From: Rheinheimera sp. SA_1
Lineage (GTDB): Bacteria > Pseudomonadota > Gammaproteobacteria > Enterobacterales > Alteromonadaceae
NCBI RefSeq assembly: GCF_001669775.1
Contig: NZ_LXWK01000011.1
Coordinates: 186,001-250,000, forward strand
Direction: 5' to 3'
Length of the DNA stretch: 64,000 bases
The notes beneath the pieces are model-generated. The model made no database searches and was not told the DNA's origin. It saw only the letters and a program-made list of their open reading frames with translations. Shown here one piece after another: positions 1 through 9,879 of this stretch; positions within the stretch are counted from its first letter, which is position 1; every line of letters starts with the position of its first letter. A program made the translations under genes and the position numbers.

Positions 1-298
1 GCAGCTGAAGCGCTGCTTATCCCTAAAAAAAGCGTTGAAAGTGCAAATATATACGGCCTGAACATCATTTTCACTCTTGAAAAATAAAATATCCCTATTT
101 TGCCTTTTATTTTTCCCTTACGTCCATGGTAAAGGAGAACGCAGGAAAATTAAAGTGTTTAACAACTTTACTACCAATAGTTGGCAGAATTTGTGCGTTA
201 TTTGGATAAATCCGGGACAAAACACCACTCTACCTTGTTGTTGTTACCAAAGTAGAGAATAATCAAAGCAGGGATTTTCGGTACCAAGGAGTTCGGCG
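1..298. other. Leader region without a convincing gene
   Basis: I see no gene I would defend here. A 61-codon open frame (77-262) has no recognisable family, no clear ribosome site and an odd composition, so I left it out. The last bases hold AAGGAG seven bases before the ATG at 299, the ribosome site of the next gene. Confidence 0.5.
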
Positions 299-1072
299 AT
301 GAAGCATTTGTTCCGTTGGCGGCCAACAAGCCCGGCACTGCTACTGTATCTATTGCCGATGCTGGCATTACCGGCGGTTGCTGCTGAAAAACTAAAGTTC
401 GTCCTGTATTACCCGCAAGTCCCCCCTTATATGTATCAGGAAGCCAACAGTCAAAAAGTAGTGGGGCTGGTACCGGATTTGGTCAGGGACTTTTTTAGCC
501 AGGAACAAATCGAGGTTGAATTTATTCTCGATAACCGACGTGGTGCCGAGCACCGGCTATATAGCGGCGATGTCGATGCGATGCTGCTGGCACGGGAATG
601 GGCGGTGGATCCAGAACAACTGCTGTTTTCTGAACCCGTACTTACCCATCGTGATTTTTTATTTGCTTTGCAACCTTTTAATGCCAAAGAACAACCAGAG
701 CAATGGCTGGCCGGTAAAAAAGTCTGTACCCGGCAGTATTATGTGTACGAAGCACTGGAACCCTATTTTCGAAAATCTGCTACCCAACGCATTGATTCGT
801 CAAGCGAACTGGCACAACTACGCATGTTGCAAAACGGCCGCTGTGACTTTGCCTATCTCAATGAACATGTGGCGAAATGGATAGCATCACACCACCTGTC
901 GGATGCCAAACTTTATCAATCACCGCTCGGCTTTGGGATGGTTGGCCTGACTATCGCCTTTCATCCCCGCTGGCAGGCTTATTTGCCCGGCTTAAATCAG
1001 TATCTGCAGAAAGTACGGCACCAAGGCTACATTGACGAAAAACTAGGTTGGTATATAAAAAAACCAGACTGA
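299..1072 (+). CDS. Periplasmic solute-binding protein, SBP_bac_3 type
   Basis: This 257-residue protein resembles family 3 extracellular solute-binding proteins, which bind amino acids or similar small solutes in the periplasm. A signal peptide covers about residues 1-29 (hydrophobic core, then AVAAE). The mature part has the usual bilobed pattern, with a Tyr-rich first lobe (VLYYPQVPPYMY), VGLVPDLV, and a late RCDFAYLNE stretch. No ABC permease or ATPase gene is adjacent, so it may serve sensing rather than transport. It is convergent with the chemoreceptor gene at 1127, and the two share a bidirectional terminator. The start has a good AAGGAG site. The ligand cannot be told from sequence. 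Confidence 0.85.
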   Translation: MKHLFRWRPTSPALLLYLLPMLALPAVAAEKLKFVLYYPQVPPYMYQEANSQKVVGLVPDLVRDFFSQEQIEVEFILDNRRGAEHRLYSGDVDAMLLAREWAVDPEQLLFSEPVLTHRDFLFALQPFNAKEQPEQWLAGKKVCTRQYYVYEALEPYFRKSATQRIDSSSELAQLRMLQNGRCDFAYLNEHVAKWIASHHLSDAKLYQSPLGFGMVGLTIAFHPRWQAYLPGLNQYLQKVRHQGYIDEKLGWYIKKPD

Positions 1073-1093
1073 GTGATGACTCAATCTGGTTTT
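1060..1093. terminator. Bidirectional terminator between binding protein and chemoreceptor
   Basis: A 15-bp stem with one mismatch (1060-1074 with 1079-1093) and a GATG loop. It is flanked by an A-run on the left and TTTT on the right, so it can serve both convergent genes. The TGA stop codon of the upstream gene lies inside the stem. Confidence 0.75.
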
Positions 1094-1126
1094 GGTGTGG
1101 GTGTCACCACAATCTTAACCGCAGTC

Positions 1127-3163
1127 TTAGATTTTAAACTGCGCCACCACCTGTTTCAGTTCACTGGCAGAGCCATCCAACTGCTTCGCTTCCTGCGTTA
1201 ATTCCAGTGCATGGCTGGCAGTGTTATCAATCAAAGCCGTAATTGAATGTAAACTTTGATTAATATCTTCAGCAACGATGGTTTGCTGTTCAGTTGCCAC
1301 TGCAATTTGCGTGCTTTGTTCCTGTACCACCACAATGGCTTTACTGATCGCCGCCAAAGCGAGTTGCATCGACTGTGCCCGACCGGCGCTGATCTCGGTC
1401 TGGCTGCGACCGCGCTCCATCACTTCTTCAGCCTGCTTGGCAATTTGTTGTAACTTTTCAACCATCCGCCGGATATCATCGGTGCTTTCGCGGGTACGCC
1501 CGGCCAACGACCGTACTTCGTCGGCAACCACCGCAAAACCACGTCCCTGCTCTCCCGCGCGCGCCGCTTCAATTGCCGCATTCAGTGCTAATAAGTTGGT
1601 TTGCTCGGCAATACCTTTAATCACATCGACCACAGTGCCAATACTTTCCGACTCTTTAGCAAGCCCCATTACCACTTGCACCGCTTCGACCATCCGGCTA
1701 TCAAGCTGGTTCATATCGAGCACAGCAAGCTCAGACAGTTTAAAGCCATCCTGACCCTGTTGCTGGGCGTGCGCCGCAGCATCGCTGGTCGATTGCGCGT
1801 TATGACTGATTTCCTGCACAGTTGCTGCCATTTCGGTCACAGCCGCCGATACGGCATCAATTTGCAGTTTACCGTGCTGAATTTCCTGATTGGTTAAACC
1901 AACCACTTGATTCAGATGTTGACTGGAACTTTGCACTTGATGCGCCTGCTCGCGGGTTAACTGCAACGAATGGCGTAATTTCCCGACGAAGGTATTAAAG
2001 TGCCCCGCCAGCGCGCCAACTTCGTCTTGCTGCTCAATCGCAATGGTGCGGGTTAAATCACCATCACCACTGGCGATATCCCGCATCGCGTCGGTTAGTT
2101 TAATCAGCGGGCGGGTGATCAGACTGGTACTGAACAAAATCGTCAGCGTGATAATCGACAGGATCAGCAAGGTTCCAATTAAAGCCCAGTTAATGGCCGA
2201 CTGAATAGGCCCGTCAATAAGCTTTGCCGGAACCATCACCCCCACCAGCCATGCCATCTGTGGAAACTCCAGCTGCACCGGCTGATAAGACACGTAATAA
2301 TCCTGCCCTTGAAACTTCAGCTGCGAAAAACCGGCGGTTCCAGCTTGTGCAGCTTTGGCTAAAGTGGCAAAACCCTGGCTGTCTTTGGCTTTTTGATCAA
2401 ATTCAGCAATGGCATCATTCGGTTTTACTTCAAGGCCTTGTTGTTCAGGGAAATGCACGATATTGCCTTTGCCATCCAGTAAAAACGGGATGCCCTCGCC
2501 CTGATAGCGGATGGTGTCGACTTTATCGCCAACTTTATTGATATGTAAATCTAAACCGCCCACACCAAGCAAGCGCCCGTCCGGCAAGTAAACAGGCCCT
2601 TCTACGACCGCTGATACAATGCCGGTGGTGAAATCGGCCGAAGGTGAACCGACAAAAAACTTATTGTGCTGCATCGATTCCAGATACCAGGGACGCTTAG
2701 TGGCAAAATAGCCTTTATCGACTTTGCCGGCATCCGGGCCTTCAGTATCAACACCAGTGCGGGAATCTTCCCGGAAATACTCCGCGGAACGATCCAATGC
2801 AAAAAACGCCGATAAAATAGTGTCATCACTGCTACTAATGGTTTTAAAGGTTTGGTTAATTTCGTTATAGCCAGGCAAGCCGGTTAATTCAGTGCCGCGC
2901 CCCGGATAACCGACAAACCATTGCTGAAATTGTGGACTGTGTAAAAAAGTACGGGCGACCTGCGCGTACTCCGCAAAAAATTGTTCAACTGACACCGCTT
3001 CCTTTTGCATCAGACTATTTACTTCGGCTTCAACCTGCGCCCGGGTTTGTGTCGCCAAATGGCTGACCACCAGCACAGCAGCCAACATAAACAACACTGC
3101 GGTAGAACCGCCTACCGTCATTAATATTTTAGTTTTTATTGATGTTATTTTTTTATACAACAT
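1127..3163 (-). CDS. Methyl-accepting chemotaxis protein with dCache sensor
   Basis: Membrane chemoreceptor of 678 residues that would signal to the CheA/CheW complex. In order it has an N-terminal membrane helix (about 12-36), a large periplasmic dCache-like ligand domain (about 40-315, with the RPWYLES motif), a second helix (about 323-345), a HAMP domain and a long cytoplasmic signalling coil. The coil carries the invariant hairpin tip ([20 protein letters not shown]). No C-terminal CheR-tethering pentapeptide is present. I chose the ATG at 3163, which follows GGGGG, over the frame-open ATG at 3190. The periplasmic domain probably binds an amino or organic acid, but the ligand is not readable. 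Confidence 0.93.
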   Translation of the reverse strand: MLYKKITSIKTKILMTVGGSTAVLFMLAAVLVVSHLATQTRAQVEAEVNSLMQKEAVSVEQFFAEYAQVARTFLHSPQFQQWFVGYPGRGTELTGLPGYNEINQTFKTISSSDDTILSAFFALDRSAEYFREDSRTGVDTEGPDAGKVDKGYFATKRPWYLESMQHNKFFVGSPSADFTTGIVSAVVEGPVYLPDGRLLGVGGLDLHINKVGDKVDTIRYQGEGIPFLLDGKGNIVHFPEQQGLEVKPNDAIAEFDQKAKDSQGFATLAKAAQAGTAGFSQLKFQGQDYYVSYQPVQLEFPQMAWLVGVMVPAKLIDGPIQSAINWALIGTLLILSIITLTILFSTSLITRPLIKLTDAMRDIASGDGDLTRTIAIEQQDEVGALAGHFNTFVGKLRHSLQLTREQAHQVQSSSQHLNQVVGLTNQEIQHGKLQIDAVSAAVTEMAATVQEISHNAQSTSDAAAHAQQQGQDGFKLSELAVLDMNQLDSRMVEAVQVVMGLAKESESIGTVVDVIKGIAEQTNLLALNAAIEAARAGEQGRGFAVVADEVRSLAGRTRESTDDIRRMVEKLQQIAKQAEEVMERGRSQTEISAGRAQSMQLALAAISKAIVVVQEQSTQIAVATEQQTIVAEDINQSLHSITALIDNTASHALELTQEAKQLDGSASELKQVVAQFKI

Positions 3164-3490
3164 GAGACCCCCAAAAAGTTGCCGCCCCATAAAAACATAA
3201 CGACCATCAGAAATCCAGAGGGCTAAGAAGCAAGAGCCTGTTATATTTTTTCTTTATGTCGCACTAATTTAGCGCAATATCCGCACCCAAAAGCAGCTAC
3301 TTAATGTATTAGCAGCTATCACCATTTCCGGCTCAGGATGACATCAGAGTTGCCACGAATATTGTGTAGCAGCGTTTGCGCCAGTTAAGTGCAGTGACGA
3401 GCCGTGATGATGACTGTTTGGGAGTTAACAGAACAAAATCGATTGAAAGATTCAGAAACAAAACAAGGGATTGGATAATTACAGGATGTA
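3164..3490. other. Intergenic region, chemoreceptor leader
   Basis: This gap should hold the promoter of the minus-strand chemoreceptor. I looked for a FliA-type promoter (TAAA, then GCCGATAA) and did not find a convincing one. No gene is visible. An open frame across the tRNA region (3376-3801) runs through RNA genes and repeats and is not real. Confidence 0.5.
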
Positions 3491-3494
3491 GCAA

Positions 3495-3640
3495 ACACAA
3501 AAACGCCGGGAGCGTTTTTTTACAGCTTCAGCTGGTCCCGAAGGGATTTTCTACAGGGATGAAGAAAACACAAAAACGCCGGGAGCGTTTTTTTTCAGCT
3601 TCAGCTGGTCCCGCAGGGATTTTCTACAGGGATGTAGAAA
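3495..3640. repeat. Two tandem 73-bp repeats, each with a terminator-like hairpin
   Basis: Two nearly identical 73-bp units (3495-3567 and 3568-3640) differ at only a few positions. Each contains an 8-bp stem, AAAAACGC with GCGTTTTT around the loop CGGGA, which is a T-flanked hairpin on either strand. On the minus strand the units lie directly downstream of the tRNA operon and of its first terminator, so read-through would meet two further terminators. The rest of the unit, containing CAGCTTCAGCTGGTCCC, is of unknown role. Confidence 0.85.
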
Positions 3641-3642
3641 AC

Positions 3643-3666
3643 AAAAAACCTGCGCTAGGCAGGTTT
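3643..3666 (-). terminator. Terminator of the tRNA operon
   Basis: On the minus strand AAACCTG pairs with CAGGTTT around a 7-base loop and is followed by further T residues. It starts just past the CCA end of the second tRNA-Arg, as expected for a Rho-independent terminator. Confidence 0.75.
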
Positions 3667-3668
3667 AA

Positions 3669-3745
3669 TGGTGGACGCAGGAGGATTCGAACCTCCGACC
3701 GCTCGGTTCGTAGCCGAGTACTCTATCCAGCTGAGCTATGCGTCC
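3669..3745 (-). tRNA. tRNA-Arg (anticodon ACG), copy 2
   Basis: A 77-base gene including an encoded CCA. The acceptor GGACGCA pairs with TGCGTCC, the anticodon loop CTACGAA gives anticodon ACG, and the T arm GGAGG-TTCGAAT-CCTCC is perfect. The A34 is expected to be edited to inosine by TadA and to read CGU, CGC and CGA. It is identical to the copy at 3820-3896 and probably cotranscribed with it. Confidence 0.97.
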
Positions 3746-3819
3746 GTTGTACTAATTTTTTACTTCTTTTACTACTATTTTTACTGCATCCAGCAAGGTA
3801 GCTTTTTAGTTGATTTAGA

Positions 3820-3896
3820 TGGTGGACGCAGGAGGATTCGAACCTCCGACCGCTCGGTTCGTAGCCGAGTACTCTATCCAGCTGAGCTATGCGTCC
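3820..3896 (-). tRNA. tRNA-Arg (anticodon ACG), copy 1
   Basis: Identical 77-base copy of the tRNA-Arg(ACG) gene with encoded CCA, separated by 74 bp from its twin. Both follow tRNA-Ser(GCT) on the minus strand in a csrA-Ser-Arg-Arg order also known from Vibrio and Shewanella relatives. Confidence 0.97.
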
Positions 3897-3913
3897 ATCT
3901 AATCTAAAACAAC

Positions 3914-4003
3914 TGGCGGAGGGAGAGGGATTCGAACCCTCGATAGAGTTTCCCCTATACACCCTTAGCAGGGGTGCGCCTTCAGCCACTCGGCCATCTC
4001 TCC
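3914..4003 (-). tRNA. tRNA-Ser (anticodon GCT)
   Basis: A 90-base class II tRNA with a long variable arm and encoded CCA. The anticodon loop CTGCTAA gives GCT, reading AGC and AGU. The T arm GAGGG-TTCGAAT-CCCTC is perfect. The acceptor GGAGAGA against TCCCTCC leaves one A-C mismatch at pair 5-68, which is unusual. It is first in the tRNA operon. Confidence 0.95.
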
Positions 4004-4022
4004 GCGCTACGTTGCGGTGCGT

Positions 4023-4050
4023 ATATTAATGTCTCAGGAAAATAAGTCAA
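4023..4050 (-). promoter_or_regulatory. Promoter of the tRNA-Ser/Arg/Arg operon
   Basis: On the minus strand TTGACT and TAATAT are separated by 16 bp. A GC-rich stretch between the -10 element and the tRNA follows, resembling the stringently controlled discriminator of stable RNA promoters. It lies just upstream of tRNA-Ser. Confidence 0.65.
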
Positions 4051-4170
4051 ACATTTTTTCCTGCTTAAAAGTTTGTTTGCTGACCTTTTAAGCAATCTGA
4101 GCAATTAATGACGAAACCGGGCAAAAATCACACAACAAAACAACAAAAACAAATATTTAGCGCAACAGTC

Positions 4171-4374
4171 TTATTGATCATCATCCGGGGTGTAGCTGCC
4201 GGGAGTGCCTTTTTCTGCCTGAATTCGCATATAAATTTCTTCGCGGTGCACTGAGACTTCTTTTGGTGCATTCACACCGATGCGTACCTGATTTCCTTTG
4301 ACACCTAACACTGTGACCGTCACTTCATCACCGATCATTAAAGTCTCACCGACCCGACGGGTTAATATAAGCAT
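4171..4374 (-). CDS. csrA: Carbon storage regulator CsrA
   Basis: A 67-residue RNA-binding global regulator that binds GGA motifs in mRNA leaders and controls carbon flow, motility and biofilm. The whole family sequence is present: [18 protein letters not shown] at the start, the beta-strand core with GNQVRIG, and the VHREEIY motif that forms part of the RNA-binding face. Length is normal. GGAG precedes the ATG. The gene follows alaS and lysC on the same strand and precedes the tRNA operon, the classical gammaproteobacterial arrangement. Confidence 0.97.
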   Translation of the reverse strand: MLILTRRVGETLMIGDEVTVTVLGVKGNQVRIGVNAPKEVSVHREEIYMRIQAEKGTPGSYTPDDDQ

Positions 4375-4490
4375 TCGCTTGCTCCTATCCTTTTAAAAAA
4401 TCCAGTTTTATTGTTCGACGCATTGCCTGAGGGATCCGCGTCCATGTCCACAATCATAACCCAGCATTCAAATTTATGAAAATACTGGAA

Positions 4491-5702
4491 TTAACTCTCC
4501 GTGGTTACTAATGCCTGATGCAGGCGCGCCGCTACTTTTTCAAGGAGCTCCGCTGCGATTAATACTGAAAACCGGCTTTCCGCATGACAAAGTGCCCAAA
4601 TTTGCACATTCATCTCAAAAAGCAGGCTGAAAATCCTGGCCACTAACATCGGATCAGATTTGATTCCAATCCCTACAACCGACAGTTTAGCAAGGTTCTG
4701 GTCGGGATGATGTACAGTAATAACACTATTTTCGGTTATTTTCTGCAATGCATCAGTCACTTGTAGCAAGTCTGCTGCGGCAAGGCTGAAGCTGATCGTT
4801 AGCTGTTCCGGCCATAAACCGGATTGCTGCAGCATGTCGGTCTCTATATTCAACTCCGCCAACATACCGACGACTTGCTGCCACTGAGTGATTGTGACTG
4901 TCTCCAGCCGCAATAACGTCACCCCGCTTTGTCCGGCAATGCCTGAAATATAAGGCTGGGTCATTAACTTATCCTCATCCACAATCAAAGTCCCGGCGTC
5001 CGGTTTAAAAGTCGATAACACCCGCAGCGGCACTTTAAAGCGTCCGGCGTATTCCACCGAGCGTGAATGCAACACTTTGGCGCCAAGGCTTGCCAACTCC
5101 AGCATATCGGTAAATGGCATCAGTGGTAGTCGTCTGGCGTCCGGGCAAATTCGCGGATCAATACTGTATACGCCATCGACATCGGTATAGATCTGACACT
5201 CATCAGCAGAAATAGCTGCTGCCAGCGCCACTGCCGAAGTATCCGAGCCACCCCGACCCAATGTTGTGACATTTCCTTCGATATCACGGCCCTGAAAACC
5301 TGCTGCAACCACGATGTGGCCTTGCTCCAGTTCTTGCAACAACCGCTCACTGTCGACTGCTACAATGCGGGCTTTGCCAAATTTATTATCGGTGTGAATA
5401 CAAATCTGATCAGCCAGCAACGATACCGCCGGATAACCGCGTTTTATCAGCGCCATCGCCAGCAACGCCACAGTAACCTGCTCGCCAGTGGCCGCTAATA
5501 CATCGAGCTCACGGCTGGCCGCACGTGGGTCTATCTGTTGCGCCAGGCCAAGCAGACGATTGGTTTCACCTGCCATTGCTGACACTACAGCCACCACTTT
5601 GTGGCCCGCCTGAATACTGCGGATGATCAGCTCCGCCACCCGTTCAATCCGATCGGTGGACCCGACTGAGGTGCCACCGAATTTCTGAACTAATAAAGCC
5701 AC
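4491..5702 (-). CDS. lysC: Aspartate kinase
   Basis: A 403-residue cytoplasmic enzyme that phosphorylates aspartate, the first step towards lysine, threonine and methionine. The kinase domain begins with KFGGTSVG (residues 7-14) and contains GRGGSDTSAVALA for aspartate binding. The last 140 residues form the paired ACT regulatory region, expected to bind lysine or threonine. It is monofunctional, with no homoserine dehydrogenase part. It starts 5 bases after the alaS stop, so the two are cotranscribed. The feedback effector cannot be fixed from sequence. Confidence 0.94.
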   Translation of the reverse strand: MALLVQKFGGTSVGSTDRIERVAELIIRSIQAGHKVVAVVSAMAGETNRLLGLAQQIDPRAASRELDVLAATGEQVTVALLAMALIKRGYPAVSLLADQICIHTDNKFGKARIVAVDSERLLQELEQGHIVVAAGFQGRDIEGNVTTLGRGGSDTSAVALAAAISADECQIYTDVDGVYSIDPRICPDARRLPLMPFTDMLELASLGAKVLHSRSVEYAGRFKVPLRVLSTFKPDAGTLIVDEDKLMTQPYISGIAGQSGVTLLRLETVTITQWQQVVGMLAELNIETDMLQQSGLWPEQLTISFSLAAADLLQVTDALQKITENSVITVHHPDQNLAKLSVVGIGIKSDPMLVARIFSLLFEMNVQIWALCHAESRFSVLIAAELLEKVAARLHQALVTTES

Positions 5703-5707
5703 TTAAA

Positions 5708-8332
5708 TTACAGCTTTGAACTTAAGTAGTCAGGTACAGTAGCCAATACGCCTGCTAATGCTGCGACATTGGTACCACCGGCCTGAGCTAAATCCGGCTT
5801 ACCGCCGCCTTTGCCACCGACCTGCTCTGCTGCCCAGCCAATCAACACGCCGGCCTGAACTTTATCCGTGAGATCTTTGGTGACACCGGCAATCAGACTA
5901 ACTTTGTCATCTGCCGCTGTAGCCAGCAAAATCACGCCTGAACCTAATTTCACTTTCAGTTCGTCCACCATAGTGCGGAAGCCCTTGGCATCAGCACCTG
6001 GTAAATTGGCAATTAACACCTTCACGCCGTTAATCTGCACCACTTGATCCAATAATGATGCACCAGCAGCACTAGCCAGTTTAGCTTTAAGCTGTTCCAG
6101 TTCTTTTTCCAGCGATTTGCTCTTGTCTAAAGCTTGAGTCACGCGCTCGGCAATACTCATCACGTCGCCTTTGAGCATCGACGCCACTAACTGCGCTTGT
6201 TGCTCTAATTTATGCAAATGCGCAACTGCGCCTTCACCAGTGACGGCTTCAATGCGACGAATACCTGCGGCAATACCACTTTCGACCACAATTTTAAATA
6301 AACCAATATCGCCGGTACGTGCTACGTGGGTGCCACCACAGAGTTCAGTCGAGAATTCGCCCATCGACAACACCCGCACATCGTCGTCGTATTTCTCACC
6401 AAACAGCGCCATTGCGCCAGCGGCTTTGGCAGCATCCAGATTCATCAAACGGGTGCTGACTTGATGATTTTGCTGAATTTGCTGGTTGACTAACACTTCA
6501 ATAGTGCGAATTTCATCGGCCTTCACAGCCTCAAAATGCGAGAAGTCAAAACGTAACCGTTCAGCGCCAACCAACGAGCCTTTTTGCGTGACGTGTTCAC
6601 CCAGCACCTGGCGCAGCGCAGCATGCAATAAGTGGGTGGCCGAGTGGTTTTTCTTAATCGCATCACGGCGAGCGCTGTCGATGACGGCTTCAACCCGGTC
6701 GTTCAGCTGCAATGCCCCAGACAAGGTACCTTTGTGCGCAAAAGCTTTGCCGATTTTTAGAGTGTCGGTCACGGTGAACACACCGCCATCCGCCAGTTTT
6801 AACACACCGCTGTCGCCAGACTGACCACCCGACTCGGCATAAAATGGCGTTTGGTCCAGAATGATCAACGCTTGCTGACCGTCAATTAACGACGTCACTG
6901 CCGCGCCATCCCGCAGAATTTCGACTACGGTTGCATTGCCGTGCTCTTCGCTGTAACCAGTAAATTCGGTGACGTTAGCGGACGTTAGCGCCTGATTGTA
7001 ATCAGCGCCAAAATTAGAGGCTTGTTGCGCGCGTTTGCGCTGAGCTTCCATCGCCGCTTCAAAACCGGCCTGATCCACGCTAAAACCACGTTCGCGCGCT
7101 ACATCAGAAGTTAAATCAATCGGGAAACCGTAGGTGTCGTACAGTTTAAAAGCGATTTCGCCTGGGATCACGGTACTATCACCGAGCTGACCCAGCACGT
7201 CGGTCAGCAGTAACAAACCACGTTCCAGCGTTTTGCCAAACTGCTCTTCTTCCATCCGCAGCACTTTTTCGATAATGGCTTGTTTTTCAATTAGCTCTGG
7301 ATAGGCTTCGCCCATCTGCACACCAAGTTCAGCCACTAACCTGCTGAAAAATACCCCTTTGGCGCCCAGTTGGTTACCGTGACGTACGGCACGGCGGATG
7401 ATCCGGCGTAGCACATAACCACGACCTTCGTTGCTTGGCATCACGCCATCAGCCACTAAGAACGAACAAGAACGGATATGGTCGGCAATGACTCGCAAAG
7501 ATTTATTGTCTAAATCGGTAGTACCGGTCACGGCAGCCGCAGCTTTAATCAACCCCTGGAAAATATCAATTTCGTAGTTGCTGTGCACGTGTTGCAAAAT
7601 GGCAGAAATGCGCTCCAAACCCATGCCGGTATCCACGCTTGGTTTTGGCAGTGGTTCCATCCGGCCATCAGCGTGGCGGTTGAACTGCATAAACACGTTA
7701 TTCCAGATTTCGATGTAACGATCGCCGTCTTCGTCTGGTGAACCCGGTGGGCCGCCCCAGATATGGTCGCCGTGATCATAGAAAATCTCGGTACAAGGGC
7801 CACAAGGACCGGTATCACCCATCGCCCAGAAATTATCTGACGCAAAAGGTGCACCTTTGTTGTCACCAATGCGAATGGCGCGATCAGCCGGAATACCAAT
7901 TTCTTTGGTCCAGATATCGTAAGCTTCGTCGTCGGTGGCGTAGACAGTGATTAGCAGTTTTTCTTTCGGTAACTGCAAAACTTCAGTCAGAAATTGCCAG
8001 GCATAATGAATAGCGTCACGTTTGAAATAATCACCAAAGCTGAAGTTACCCAGCATCTCGAAAAAAGTGTGGTGACGTGCAGTATAACCAACGTTTTCTA
8101 AGTCGTTATGCTTACCACCGGCCCGTACACAACGTTGTGACGACACAGCTCGGTTGTAGCTACGCTTGTCCTGACCTAAAAATACGTCTTTAAACTGCAC
8201 CATGCCGGCATTGGTGAACAGCAAGGTTGGATCGTTGCCTGGGATCAATGAACTGCTGGCAACTACCTGGTGATCTTTACTGGCAAAATAATCCAGAAAT
8301 GCGCGCCGAAGCTGCGCTGATGTCATGTACAT
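5708..8332 (-). CDS. alaS: Alanyl-tRNA synthetase
   Basis: Full-length enzyme of 874 residues that charges tRNA-Ala. It has the class II catalytic core at the N terminus (LRRAFLDYF, then [15 protein letters not shown]), the editing and zinc site HSATH (about residue 561) with CGGTH (about 662), and the C-terminal oligomerisation domain ending [15 protein letters not shown]. The frame stays open to a TTG at 8338. I prefer the ATG at 8332 because AGGA lies seven bases upstream; another ATG is at 8326. It lies between recX and lysC on the same strand. Confidence 0.97.
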   Translation of the reverse strand: MYMTSAQLRRAFLDYFASKDHQVVASSSLIPGNDPTLLFTNAGMVQFKDVFLGQDKRSYNRAVSSQRCVRAGGKHNDLENVGYTARHHTFFEMLGNFSFGDYFKRDAIHYAWQFLTEVLQLPKEKLLITVYATDDEAYDIWTKEIGIPADRAIRIGDNKGAPFASDNFWAMGDTGPCGPCTEIFYDHGDHIWGGPPGSPDEDGDRYIEIWNNVFMQFNRHADGRMEPLPKPSVDTGMGLERISAILQHVHSNYEIDIFQGLIKAAAAVTGTTDLDNKSLRVIADHIRSCSFLVADGVMPSNEGRGYVLRRIIRRAVRHGNQLGAKGVFFSRLVAELGVQMGEAYPELIEKQAIIEKVLRMEEEQFGKTLERGLLLLTDVLGQLGDSTVIPGEIAFKLYDTYGFPIDLTSDVARERGFSVDQAGFEAAMEAQRKRAQQASNFGADYNQALTSANVTEFTGYSEEHGNATVVEILRDGAAVTSLIDGQQALIILDQTPFYAESGGQSGDSGVLKLADGGVFTVTDTLKIGKAFAHKGTLSGALQLNDRVEAVIDSARRDAIKKNHSATHLLHAALRQVLGEHVTQKGSLVGAERLRFDFSHFEAVKADEIRTIEVLVNQQIQQNHQVSTRLMNLDAAKAAGAMALFGEKYDDDVRVLSMGEFSTELCGGTHVARTGDIGLFKIVVESGIAAGIRRIEAVTGEGAVAHLHKLEQQAQLVASMLKGDVMSIAERVTQALDKSKSLEKELEQLKAKLASAAGASLLDQVVQINGVKVLIANLPGADAKGFRTMVDELKVKLGSGVILLATAADDKVSLIAGVTKDLTDKVQAGVLIGWAAEQVGGKGGGKPDLAQAGGTNVAALAGVLATVPDYLSSKL

Positions 8333-8391
8333 ATCCAAATCCTAACTGTCGTGATGATGTCTGCCCGTTGTTGTTGCCTTGCTTGCTGCAA

Positions 8392-8883
8392 CTACTCCGG
8401 CTTTAAGGCGTACTGGATTTGCGCGGAGTTAAAACCACGCCGCTGCATAAATCCCATGCGTTTTTGTTTGTCTTGAAAATCTGTGATTGGCTTGTCGGCA
8501 AATTTCTTTTGATATTGCGATAGTGCCAGTTCAAACCAGTCGATCTCGAGTTCCTCGAGCGTTTGCGTCAGTATTTCGCGGTCGATGCCATTTTCGCGTG
8601 CGGCCTGCGAAACGAATGCCGGACCGTAGCCTTTATTCACTTTCGCGCGCACCAGCATGGCGCAATAACGACTATCACTCTGATAATTTTCACTGGTACA
8701 CCAGTCAATCACTTCGGCGATCACCTCAGCTTCGCCACCTTTTAGCAGCAATTTTTGCTTTAATTCCTGACGGCTATGATCACGTCGGCTTAATAAATCG
8801 ATAGCGATTTTTTTAAGTTCTGCAGCACTGAGCGCAGTGGTTTGGTCTGGATCAGACTTCAAGGAAACCGGCCTTGTCGTCAT
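8392..8883 (-). CDS. recX: Regulatory protein RecX
   Basis: RecX binds RecA filaments and dampens recombination and the SOS response. This copy has 163 residues and the typical helical three-repeat pattern (AIDLLSRRDHSRQELKQKL, VIDWCTSENYQSDSRYCAMLV, then MQRRGFNSAQIQYAL). I use the ATG at 8883; it overlaps the upstream membrane-protein gene by 32 bases. An earlier open-frame start at 8919 adds residues unlike the family. It is placed before alaS as usual, but recA, normally its upstream partner, is absent and a membrane-protein gene takes that place. Confidence 0.9.
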   Translation of the reverse strand: MTTRPVSLKSDPDQTTALSAAELKKIAIDLLSRRDHSRQELKQKLLLKGGEAEVIAEVIDWCTSENYQSDSRYCAMLVRAKVNKGYGPAFVSQAARENGIDREILTQTLEELEIDWFELALSQYQKKFADKPITDFQDKQKRMGFMQRRGFNSAQIQYALKPE

Positions 8884-9598
8884 CTTTATCACCACCACTG
8901 CCGTTGCTGTCTGTATCAACCGGCGTTAAGGCAAAAAACTCAGTAAACGACAGAAAGAAACTGATCGATAACAGCGGTAACACGACGATCCAGCTGATAA
9001 ATAAACTTGGGATTCCGGTACTAATCAATAAAATTGCCACCGCACCGTACAAGGACAACGGTTGGACATTACGCCAGCACGCCATAAAGCTGGCTTGGAA
9101 AATAGGGAACAATCGGGTCTCTTTTAGAAAATAGGCAATGGCAATCGCATAGGCAAACAACATCAACACCAGTGTCATGCCAACCACAAATACTAATAAT
9201 AACAAGAAGTTGACACTTCCCGTTTGCACTTGCTGGTAGAGTTCCTGTGCCAGCAGCGTCAGCGGAATACTGAACAACATATTGGCGGCCGCCAATCGCA
9301 AAAAAACCGGGCGGCAAGCGGGCTCTTTCAGTGGCTGCCAAAACTGCGCCAGACTGACTGTTGCACCTTTTTGACTGGCAACAATACAGCGGTACAAACC
9401 TGCAGTTAAAAATGGATTTAATAACGCCACCAACACACCAAGCAACGGGTGGATTGCGCCTAATAATGAAGATAAGTGAATAATTAATACCAGTTGGATC
9501 CATAAACCAGGCTGTTGTTTAAAAAGTGCCCAAGCCTGTTGCAACCAACGTAACCCAGCCGCGGCAGGAGCCCGGCGTACCACCAGTTGCAATTTCAT
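8852..9598 (-). CDS. Membrane protein of the BPSS1780 type
   Basis: A 248-residue integral membrane protein with about six hydrophobic segments. The start is typical of the poorly characterised BPSS1780 family: a short basic N terminus, then RWLQQAWALFKQQPGLWIQLVLI. The family has no established function. The acidic, hydrophilic C-terminal tail (DTDSNGSGGDKDDDKAGF) would lie in the cytoplasm. The gene overlaps the start of recX, which suggests cotranscription with recX, alaS and lysC. Confidence 0.75.
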   Translation of the reverse strand: MKLQLVVRRAPAAAGLRWLQQAWALFKQQPGLWIQLVLIIHLSSLLGAIHPLLGVLVALLNPFLTAGLYRCIVASQKGATVSLAQFWQPLKEPACRPVFLRLAAANMLFSIPLTLLAQELYQQVQTGSVNFLLLLVFVVGMTLVLMLFAYAIAIAYFLKETRLFPIFQASFMACWRNVQPLSLYGAVAILLISTGIPSLFISWIVVLPLLSISFFLSFTEFFALTPVDTDSNGSGGDKDDDKAGFLEV

Positions 9599-9811
9599 CT
9601 GATTCTCTCCAAACCCAACATCATCGACACCCTGAACCTTTCACCGCTGTGGGAATACCAAATAGCAGCGCCATTCGCAGGTTTTAAAAGCGCCCTATCA
9701 TACTGCAAAAAATGCTGAATACCAATCGGGATAAGGGATTGTGGTCTGGTCGGGTCTTACCAATGCATTCAGAGAATTTAGCAATACTGGTCAGTAGTGG
9801 CGAAGTGTATT

Positions 9812-9852
9812 AAAACAAAAGGCGCATCGTAGCTGGTCTACCATGCGCCTTT
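9812..9852 (-). terminator. Terminator of the S46 peptidase gene
   Basis: AAAGGCGCAT (9818-9827) pairs with ATGCGCCTTT (9843-9852), and a small inner stem GTAG/CTAC lies in the loop. On the minus strand it is followed by TTTTGTTTTA. It sits 28 bp past the stop codon of the peptidase. Confidence 0.75.
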
Positions 9853-9879
9853 GATTAGAACTTTATAATGGAAACAAGC

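Noticed and set aside
77-262. Small open frame of 61 codons at the start of the window
   Set aside because: No family match, no ribosome site, and an unlikely composition; treated as chance.
1278-1754. Antisense open frames inside the chemoreceptor gene
   Set aside because: They overlap a well-supported gene on the other strand and have no family features. The same applies to long antisense frames in alaS, the TonB receptors and the CE8 gene.
3495-3640. 73-bp repeats as degraded tRNA copies
   Set aside because: They contain no T-arm motif GGTTCGAATCC or anticodon stem.
3376-3801. Long open frames across the tRNA cluster
   Set aside because: They run through tRNA-Arg genes and the 73-bp repeats, so they cannot be protein genes.
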